DNA from: Nitrosarchaeum sp.
Lineage (GTDB): Archaea > Thermoproteota > Nitrososphaeria > Nitrososphaerales > Nitrosopumilaceae
NCBI GenBank assembly: GCA_013140415.1
Contig: JABFSW010000193.1
Location: 1 to 5,114, forward strand
Reading direction: 5' to 3'
Length of the DNA stretch: 5,114 bases
Shown here: piece after piece, positions 1 through 4,352 of the stretch
Layout of the letters: each line of letters opens with the position of its first letter
Numbering within the stretch: the stretch's first letter is position 1
Notes under the pieces: model-generated
What the model was told of the DNA's origin: nothing
Databases searched by the model: none
The model's input: only the letters and a program-made list of their open reading frames with translations
Translations under genes and position numbers: made by a program

Positions 1-359
1 TTCAAAATTCATAATTGCAAGATTTGCAAAATCACTTAATTCTGCATTGTCTGAACTATATGCGATAATCTTTTTGCTTTTGGCATAATTAATTATTTTC
101 TGATTCAATTTTCTATCATTTGTTGTGTGATTATCATATATGGCTTGTAGATTGAAAGAACAGATGAATTCTGAATTTTCTGTTTTTTAAATTCTATTTT
201 TTTATTTTTCACTAGCATTTTTATCTGATTGTTTATTGCACTACTAATTACTAAAATCTGGCAATCTTCTTTTAATAATGAATTAATTCTCTTTAGAGCT
301 TCATTTCCACCACCAAGAACAATGACCAATCTCCCATGTAGATTTAGATTAACTATCAC
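1..359 (-). pseudogene. Precorrin-2 dehydrogenase / sirohydrochlorin ferrochelatase-like (Met8/CysG N-domain), frameshifted, 3' end beyond the window
   Basis: The family oxidises precorrin-2 to sirohydrochlorin with NAD and, in some members, inserts iron to make siroheme, in the cytoplasm. The GTG start at 359 opens a Rossmann fold: strand LVIVLGGGNEALKR holds the glycine-rich NAD loop (G16-G18). The frame reads well to IYKPYMIIT (residue 78, bases 128-126), then gives six unrelated residues and a TGA at 107-105. Moving back one base at 126 gives 42 more open codons to the window edge, beginning TTNDRKLNQKIINYAK and containing AYSSDNAELSDFANLA, which fits the family's (A)TDDxxLN and VVDxPxxxDF segments. 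The Asp matching the catalytic CysG Asp104 (SSDN, bases 51-49) lies after the break. So one base appears missing around 121-128, and the unrestored 84-residue product would lack the active site. Either a true pseudogene or a sequencing error; the clean downstream frame favours error or very recent loss. It diverges from the siroheme decarboxylase gene. Confidence 0.8.
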
Positions 360-381
360 CGATCAAAGGGACAAAAGTTTC

Positions 382-389
382 TATTTATA
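382..389 (-). promoter_or_regulatory. TATA box in the divergent spacer, possibly serving both strands
   Basis: The minus strand reads TATAAATA here, inside CTATAAATAG. Its centre is about 26 bases upstream of the GTG at 359, so the leftward transcript would start at or next to the start codon (leaderless). The plus strand reads TATTTATA, which would start a rightward transcript near 412, giving an 18-base leader to the TTG at 430. The ends CTAT/ATAG are inverted, so the box is nearly symmetrical. Strong for the minus strand; use for the plus strand is inferred. Confidence 0.6.
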
Positions 390-429
390 GATTCAAATCA
401 GATGCGTAATATTCTAGCTACGTTTTTAA

Positions 430-1482
430 TTGAATGGGGTAATTATTGAGATATTGACTCAATCTCTGGATAATCTTGATAAAGAGATTCTTAATGAAAT
501 TCAATGGACTTTTCCTCTTACTTCAAAGCCTTTTGATGATATTGCAAAAAAATTTGAAACTTCTTCTGAAATTATTAAAGAACGTTTAATCAATCTTAAA
601 AAAATTGGTGTATTGCGACAACTAAGTGCAATATTTGATACAAGACGTCTTGGCTACAAAAGTTCCTTGGTTGCAATGGAGATTGAATCTGATAAATTAG
701 AACATGTTGCAAATCAGATCAATCGTCATCCCGGTGTAAGTCATAATTATGAGCGAGATCACCAGTTTAATCTCTGGTTTACTTTGGCAGTGCCCCCTGG
801 TTCTGATTTGAAGACTGAAGTAGACAAATTTTCTGTATTAAAAGGAATTAAAAAAGTTAGAATGTTGCCGACTATTCAGTTATTCAAGATTGGTGTGAAA
901 TTAGATATGATTGATGAAAAAAAACATGATATTGCTCCTACAGAAGAAAAAAAAGAAATTAAAAATGTAAAATTTACTCCAACTGAGCAAGATAAGGAAT
1001 TTATTCGTGAGCTACAAAAAGACATGGAAATTATCGATAGACCATTTCTAAACTCTGCAACAAAACTAGGACTTACTGAAGATGAATTATTTGAGAAAAT
1101 GACATACTATGAAAGTATTGGAGTGATGCGAAGATTTGCCGCAATTTTAAGACATAGAGAAGTTGGATTTACGGCAAATGGGATGATTGTTTGGAATGTA
1201 CCTGATGATAAAATTTCAGAAGTAGGTTCAAAATTAGGTGCTTTTCCACAAGTAAGTCATTGTTATCAAAGACCTACATATCCTGATTGGCCGTATAGTG
1301 TCTTTTCTATGATTCATTGTAAATCTGAAGAGGAAGCAGGAGAAATGGCAAAAACAATCCAAAATCAAATTCACATTGATGATTATAAAATATTATTTAG
1401 TACACGTGAATTTAAAAAAACTCGAGTAGAATACTTTGTTGAAAATAATTTTAGTCTAGAAGAAATAATTACTGCATCTTAA
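430..1482 (+). CDS. ahbAB: Siroheme decarboxylase, AhbA-AhbB (NirD-NirL type) fusion with two Lrp/AsnC-like halves
   Basis: AhbA/AhbB remove two acetate carboxyls from siroheme to give 12,18-didecarboxysiroheme, the first dedicated step of the siroheme-dependent heme route. The 350-residue chain is an internal duplication. Half one (about 14-160) has a winged-helix segment ending GVLRQLSAIFDTRRLGY (60-76), then an AsnC-like domain with GVSHNYERDHQFNLWFTL (102-119). Half two (about 185-337) repeats this as GVMRRFAAILRHREVGF (231-247) and QVSHCYQRPTYPDWPYSVF (274-292). His105 and His277 sit in the conserved V-S/T-H-x-Y-x-R motif. A charged linker (about 161-184) joins them. Usual AhbA and AhbB are separate proteins of about 150-170 residues, so the length fits a fusion. 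Automatic annotation would probably call it a Lrp/AsnC regulator; both Y-x-R motifs argue for the enzyme. The start is uncertain: no ATG is in frame near the 5' end. TTG at 430 is the longest; TTG at 454 would give MTQSLDNLDKEIL, closer to family N termini. Confidence 0.85.
   Translation: MNGVIIEILTQSLDNLDKEILNEIQWTFPLTSKPFDDIAKKFETSSEIIKERLINLKKIGVLRQLSAIFDTRRLGYKSSLVAMEIESDKLEHVANQINRHPGVSHNYERDHQFNLWFTLAVPPGSDLKTEVDKFSVLKGIKKVRMLPTIQLFKIGVKLDMIDEKKHDIAPTEEKKEIKNVKFTPTEQDKEFIRELQKDMEIIDRPFLNSATKLGLTEDELFEKMTYYESIGVMRRFAAILRHREVGFTANGMIVWNVPDDKISEVGSKLGAFPQVSHCYQRPTYPDWPYSVFSMIHCKSEEEAGEMAKTIQNQIHIDDYKILFSTREFKKTRVEYFVENNFSLEEIITAS
1414..1420 (-). terminator. Candidate U-run terminator for the ChdC-like operon
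   Basis: Seven A on the plus strand give T7 on the minus strand, about 60 bases beyond the TAA of the small zinc-motif gene and inside the siroheme decarboxylase coding region. It also encodes Lys-Lys in that gene. Weak evidence from composition alone. Confidence 0.25.
1479..1482. other. Shared TTAA: overlapping stop codons of two convergent genes
   Basis: The plus-strand siroheme decarboxylase ends in TAA at 1480-1482. The minus-strand small zinc-motif gene ends in TAA read from 1481-1479. Both stops sit in the palindrome TTAA, so there is no intergenic space, and any terminator for either transcript must lie inside the opposite gene. Confidence 0.95.
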
Positions 1483-1817
1483 AATTCATTATCATCATGT
1501 CCTACTACATGAATCATACAAAAATATTGGTCATTCATGTTGCAATAATATGATGAGTCCCCACCACAAATTTTACATGCTGGTTTTTCATCATGCTCTG
1601 ATAGTTTTGTGTGGTAGACTTTACTTCTAATGGCTATGTTTGAATCCTTGTAAATTCTTGTTATGTTAGAAAAATACTCCAAGTCTGATGGATTTAGTTC
1701 CTCTTTATTTTTTATTTTTTTAATTAATGTATTCCATTTTTTATATTCACCAATCTTTGCAAGTTTCATTTCTTCAATAATGTCTAATGTTTTAATGAGA
1801 TCGATTGATTTGTCCAT
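1479..1817 (-). CDS. Small hypothetical protein with a C-terminal Cys/His zinc-binding motif
   Basis: I do not recognise a named family. The product is 112 residues. Residues 1-75 are charged and look helical, with lysine-rich KKIKNKEE near 33-40 and no signal peptide or membrane segment. The C-terminal third has C81-x2-C84-x7-C92-x7-C100-x2-H103-x3-H107, a spacing reminiscent of B-box or HIT-type zinc fingers, so one or two zinc ions are likely bound. It ends in an acidic DDNEF. The ATG at 1817 is 7 bases after the aldo/keto reductase stop, so it is probably the last gene of the ChdC-like operon; no clear ribosome-binding site is visible in that gap. Such tails usually mediate protein or nucleic-acid contacts; no function can be assigned. 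A regulatory or adaptor role in the operon is only a guess. Confidence 0.75.
   Translation of the reverse strand: MDKSIDLIKTLDIIEEMKLAKIGEYKKWNTLIKKIKNKEELNPSDLEYFSNITRIYKDSNIAIRSKVYHTKLSEHDEKPACKICGGDSSYYCNMNDQYFCMIHVVGHDDNEF
1704..1721 (+). terminator. Candidate U-rich terminator for the siroheme decarboxylase transcript
   Basis: The plus strand has T3-A-T6-A-T7 here, about 220 bases past the TAA at 1482. Archaeal termination commonly occurs at T runs without a hairpin. The tract also encodes the lysine-rich KKIKNK of the opposite gene, so its composition may simply be codon use. No run of this length lies nearer to the stop. Confidence 0.3.
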
Positions 1818-1824
1818 CTGAACA

Positions 1825-2820
1825 CTAATTTGCTTGTGTTGTTTTTAATTCGTATGAGGGCCAAGTATTGTATAGGTCATCTATCTCTTTCATATCTGAG
1901 GAATTTAGATATCTTCCGTCTGATATTGTAGCAAAAGTTTCAATTTCTTCTACACTTACTACTGTGGGTAAAACAGATGCGATTGATTTTTTTGACAAGA
2001 TAAATTTTATTGCAAATTCTGTAATGCTTAATCCGTTACGCTCCGCAATTGGTCTAAATTGTTCTACTTTTTGTAATGCATCTTGTCTCCATTCTTGTTT
2101 TCTGTCTTTTCTGTGATCATTACTTGGAATTACTGTCTCTGCCTTTACTTTGCCTGTTAGAATCCCAGATGCATCTGGCACTCTAACTAAAATCCCAACA
2201 TTTTGTTTTTCCGCTTTCTCAATTAACTCATTTCCAGGTGTTTGCTCTAAAATATTATAGACTGTTTGTATGGCAGAAACACTTTTTCTTTCCATTGCTT
2301 CTAATCCTTCTTGTGTCCATCCTATTGCTGGACCTAATGCCACTTGTGATGATTTTATCTTTCCCTCTTGAATCAATTTATCAAATGTATCAAAAGTGAT
2401 ATCATTTCTAATGTGGTTTAGCTTTGGATTGTGCATTCCGTATGAATCGACATAATCTGTCTGTAATCTTTCTAGTGATGCACTTAGTGCTTTTCTTGTA
2501 AACTCTGGTTCAAAACTTTGTGGTAATTCTGCATGACCTATTTGCTCTACTTTTGAAAAATCATATCCATATTTTGTTGAAATAACTACTTCTTCTCTCA
2601 TTCCTTTGAATACTTGGCCAATAAGTTTCTCGCTTATTCCTTTACCATACATATCAGCTGTTTCAAAGAAATTAATTCCTAAATCATATGCTCTTTTGAG
2701 CATACGTTTTGCTTCATCTTCTTCAATTTTCTTACCCCACCAATCAAGACCTATAGTCCATGCCCCAAATCCTATCTCTGATACTTTGATTCCACTTTTT
2801 CCTAATGTTTTGTATTTCAT
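1825..2820 (-). CDS. Aldo/keto reductase, NAD(P)H-dependent
   Basis: This is a 331-residue soluble oxidoreductase of the (beta/alpha)8-barrel AKR superfamily, close in style to bacterial YhdN/GSP69-type proteins; length is normal. The N terminus MKYKTLGKSGIKVSEIGFGAWTIG is typical. The catalytic tetrad is complete: Asp56 and Tyr58 in FFETADMYGKG, Lys83 in ISTKYGYD and His130 in SYGMHNPK. Residues 208-223 (NVGILVRVPDASGILTGK region) match the conserved barrel strand before the cofactor site. The C-terminal ILSKKSIASVLPTVVSVEEI lies where the family has its IPG-type phosphate-binding loop, but with PTV instead of PG, so cofactor preference is unclear. The substrate cannot be read from sequence. 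It is third in the operon: its ATG overlaps the DUF1802 stop as ATGA and is preceded by a good ribosome-binding site. Co-transcription suggests a role near heme or porphyrin handling, but this is inference. Confidence 0.92.
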   Translation of the reverse strand: MKYKTLGKSGIKVSEIGFGAWTIGLDWWGKKIEEDEAKRMLKRAYDLGINFFETADMYGKGISEKLIGQVFKGMREEVVISTKYGYDFSKVEQIGHAELPQSFEPEFTRKALSASLERLQTDYVDSYGMHNPKLNHIRNDITFDTFDKLIQEGKIKSSQVALGPAIGWTQEGLEAMERKSVSAIQTVYNILEQTPGNELIEKAEKQNVGILVRVPDASGILTGKVKAETVIPSNDHRKDRKQEWRQDALQKVEQFRPIAERNGLSITEFAIKFILSKKSIASVLPTVVSVEEIETFATISDGRYLNSSDMKEIDDLYNTWPSYELKTTQAN

Positions 2821-3362
2821 TTTACTATCTCCTTGAATTTCTCTAGTCTTGATTCTATTTCTATATCGCTCAAAACTGCTTCTCCCACTGGAATTTCTTC
2901 ATTTATGTTTATCCAAGATTTGCAACCCTGATATTCAGATTTTAGAGGAGTATTAAATTCCGGAATTTTATAGACTTTTAAAAATATTGCTTTCATTGGA
3001 TTCTCTGGTTTCCAATTTCTTCTTTCATTGATGTATGAATCACTCCAAATATGAAATGATGATAATTTCTTGATTATTTCCTCAGATAAGATATCTGCTT
3101 CTACTAATACTTCTGCATATGATGTAATTCTATTAAATCCATTTTTTGGTGGATTTAATTTTACTTGTTCAAGATATTTATAAAATTGTGGTCTTATGTG
3201 ATTATATTCTTGATGTTCTTGTGTAGGAAATAATGTAAATTTTTTTGATTCAATTCTAAACCCTGATGCCACATCTAATATTCCTCCTTTTCTGAGGAGA
3301 ACTGTCTGCTCACCGTTTTCTAGTGCATTAACTACTGTTGCCCATTCTTTTAGAGATTCCAC
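2817..3362 (-). CDS. DUF1802 family protein
   Basis: This 181-residue cytoplasmic protein matches the uncharacterised DUF1802 family by its conserved blocks: LKEWATVVNAL at 4-14, LLRKGG at 22-27, FRIESKKFTLFPTQEHQ at 35-51, HIWSDSYINERRNWKPENP at 104-122, and VYKIPE at 130-135. The order and spacing look full length. There is no signal peptide or membrane segment. The function of the family is unknown. The start is GTG, overlapping the TAG of the Cld-family gene by one base (TAGTG); a weak AGGAAG lies 9 bases upstream inside that gene. The stop overlaps the aldo/keto reductase ATG (ATGA), so translation of all three is probably coupled. The Arg/His/Glu-rich blocks could form a catalytic or ligand site, but no catalytic motif known to me is present. 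Its position between a heme-family enzyme and a reductase is the only functional hint. Confidence 0.85.
   Translation of the reverse strand: MESLKEWATVVNALENGEQTVLLRKGGILDVASGFRIESKKFTLFPTQEHQEYNHIRPQFYKYLEQVKLNPPKNGFNRITSYAEVLVEADILSEEIIKKLSSFHIWSDSYINERRNWKPENPMKAIFLKVYKIPEFNTPLKSEYQGCKSWININEEIPVGEAVLSDIEIESRLEKFKEIVK
2827..2834 (-). promoter_or_regulatory. Shine-Dalgarno site of the aldo/keto reductase gene
   Basis: The minus strand reads AAGGAGAT, ending 6 bases before the ATG at 2820 (8 bases from GGAG to ATG). It lies inside the end of the DUF1802 coding region, which stops in the ATGA overlap. This supports the chosen start and translation from a polycistronic message. Confidence 0.75.
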
Positions 3363-4039
3363 TAACCAAGACTTCCTATTAGCGGGATGATGTCTTTTTT
3401 AACACACACAATCATAGGAGTATCTTTTTGAACATATCTTGAAACTCTTGTTTCTCTTAAATCCATTATCAAATCCTGAAAATCTCTAATCTGATCCACT
3501 TCAAATGCTAACATGAAATCTTCATCATGAATTCCAAAAGAATATGTTGTGTTTAGAATAATTTGTGGATATCTTTTACTAACTTCAATATGTTCATCCA
3601 TTATTGCTTGTCTCTCTTCTTTTGGTAGTAGGTACCATTCCCTCGTTTTTGTGAAAGGATAAACAATTACATGTTTTTTTGTTTCATTATCTGCAATAAA
3701 TCCAAGTGTTTTTCCTGTTTTTATATAAATTGATGGTCTAGTGCATGACAAATATGTTTTTGACGGTATGATATATTTTCCAAAAACAGTTGTGTATAAT
3801 TTTTCTATCACACTTTGAATTTCTTCAACTGTCTTTGCTGCAAACCAAAACAGAAAATCTGCATCATCTCTTAATCCTAGAGTAGAATATGTTCTGAATT
3901 TTATTCCTGAATTCTTGATTACATTTTCTACTTCTTTGGCTGATTCTTCTTTTGCCAAATCTGCCATCCATCTCCATTTAGGATCTACTTGAAAGAATGA
4001 GAAATTGAAAAAATACTGTTCATTGTTATTTTCTTCCAT
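3362..4039 (-). CDS. hemQ: Chlorite dismutase-family protein, probable coproheme decarboxylase (ChdC/HemQ-like)
   Basis: ChdC enzymes oxidatively decarboxylate two propionates of iron-coproporphyrin III to make heme b. The 225-residue protein has the two-ferredoxin-fold Cld layout: a divergent N-terminal half (about 1-110, with DADFLFWFAAKT at 59-70) and a conserved C-terminal half. Visible there are VIVYPFTKTREWYLLPKEER (124-143) and MDEHIEVSKRYPQIILNTTYSFG (147-169). Tyr127 matches the radical tyrosine of the YPMSK-type motif and His150 the proximal heme ligand. LRETRVSRYVQKDTP (194-208) is the usual late block. By eye the position of the distal Arg of true chlorite dismutases (7 residues before Gly169) is Leu162, arguing against chlorite-degrading activity. 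The ATG at 4039 has a TATA box 26 bases upstream, so the mRNA is probably leaderless and this is the first gene of its operon. Heme formation is supported by the siroheme decarboxylase nearby. Confidence 0.85.
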   Translation of the reverse strand: MEENNNEQYFFNFSFFQVDPKWRWMADLAKEESAKEVENVIKNSGIKFRTYSTLGLRDDADFLFWFAAKTVEEIQSVIEKLYTTVFGKYIIPSKTYLSCTRPSIYIKTGKTLGFIADNETKKHVIVYPFTKTREWYLLPKEERQAIMDEHIEVSKRYPQIILNTTYSFGIHDEDFMLAFEVDQIRDFQDLIMDLRETRVSRYVQKDTPMIVCVKKDIIPLIGSLG

Positions 4040-4060
4040 GCTTTTCCATTTTTAAAACCC

Positions 4061-4068
4061 TATTTAAA
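4061..4068 (-). promoter_or_regulatory. TATA box of the ChdC-like operon
   Basis: The minus strand reads TTTAAATA, centred about 26 bases upstream of the ATG at 4039. Transcription would begin at or within a base or two of that ATG, giving a leaderless message. It lies in the 43-base gap after the DUF167 gene. Confidence 0.6.
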
Positions 4069-4077
4069 CAAAAACTA
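4069..4077 (-). terminator. Short T-run after the DUF167 gene
   Basis: The minus strand reads TAGTTTTTG, 5 bases beyond the TGA of the DUF167 gene. T runs right after a stop are typical archaeal terminators. The same nonamer occurs downstream of the SufC gene at 4333-4341. It abuts the TATA box of the next operon. Confidence 0.4.
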
Positions 4078-4082
4078 GATTC

Positions 4083-4301
4083 TCAATGTTGTATTTGTAT
4101 AATTTTTTGTTTAGATTTATGTCCTGATTTTATTTGAACTAACGATGTTGATACTCCAAAATGTTTTGCTAGTTTTTTTATGATTTCTTTATTAGCCTCT
4201 CCCTTGATTGGTTTTGATTTTATCCCTATTGTAATTTGGTTTTCTTTAATATTGAGAAATTCTTTATTAAATTCTACATTTACTTCATACAGCACACACA
4301 T
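4083..4301 (-). CDS. DUF167 / UPF0235 (YggU-like) family protein
   Basis: This small cytoplasmic protein (72 residues from ATG 4301) belongs to the widespread DUF167 family, of unknown function. The family core is clear: ITIGIKSKPIKGEANKEIIK (23-42), with the conserved P31-x2-G34-x-A36-N37 motif, then LAKHFGV (44-50), SLVQIKSGHKSKQKIIQI ending the fold with the usual G-x3-S/K pattern. It is slightly shorter than the usual 80-100 residues because the N-terminal strand is reduced. A TTG at 4307 would add two residues (M-T), but the ATG at 4301 is preferred. It follows SufC with a gap of about 51 bases that contains T runs and a TATA-like TTTTTATA (minus strand, 4347-4340). It may therefore have its own promoter with a leader of about 16 bases, or be read through from SufC. 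Confidence 0.82.
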   Translation of the reverse strand: MCVLYEVNVEFNKEFLNIKENQITIGIKSKPIKGEANKEIIKKLAKHFGVSTSLVQIKSGHKSKQKIIQIQH

Positions 4302-4332
4302 TGTCAAAATTTATTCCTACTTGTTAATTTTG

Positions 4333-4347
4333 CAAAAACTATAAAAA
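4333..4347 (-). terminator. Double T-run after SufC, overlapping a TATA-like element
   Basis: On the minus strand two T5 runs (4347-4343 and 4338-4334) follow the SufC TAA at 4355-4353, separated by ATAG. This fits an archaeal U-run terminator. The first run also forms TTTTTATA, which could be the TATA box of the DUF167 gene, so termination and initiation signals may be superimposed. Confidence 0.45.
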
Positions 4348-4352
4348 TTTAA

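Noticed and set aside
360..429. Riboswitch or small RNA in the divergent spacer
   Set aside because: Only 70 bases, with no convincing stem-loop by eye; promoter elements account for it.
430..1482. Lrp/AsnC-type transcriptional regulator reading of the 350-residue protein
   Set aside because: The duplicated architecture, the two V-S-H-x-Y-x-R motifs and the heme-gene neighbours fit siroheme decarboxylase better, although DNA binding cannot be excluded from sequence.
1868..2116. Open frame of 82 codons on the plus strand
   Set aside because: It lies antisense inside the aldo/keto reductase gene, has low-complexity Ser/Phe/Ile-rich sequence and no family resemblance.
2606..2836. Open frame of 76 codons on the plus strand
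   Set aside because: It is antisense to the conserved N-terminal part of the aldo/keto reductase, with no recognisable protein sequence.
3362..4039. True chlorite dismutase (chlorite-detoxifying)
   Set aside because: No arginine is seen at the expected distal position, and the neighbours concern heme formation rather than chlorine oxyanions.
1479..4039. Defence or mobile system in the four-gene operon
   Set aside because: No nuclease, transposase, integrase, toxin or repeat signature was found; the genes have housekeeping-type families and composition like the surroundings.
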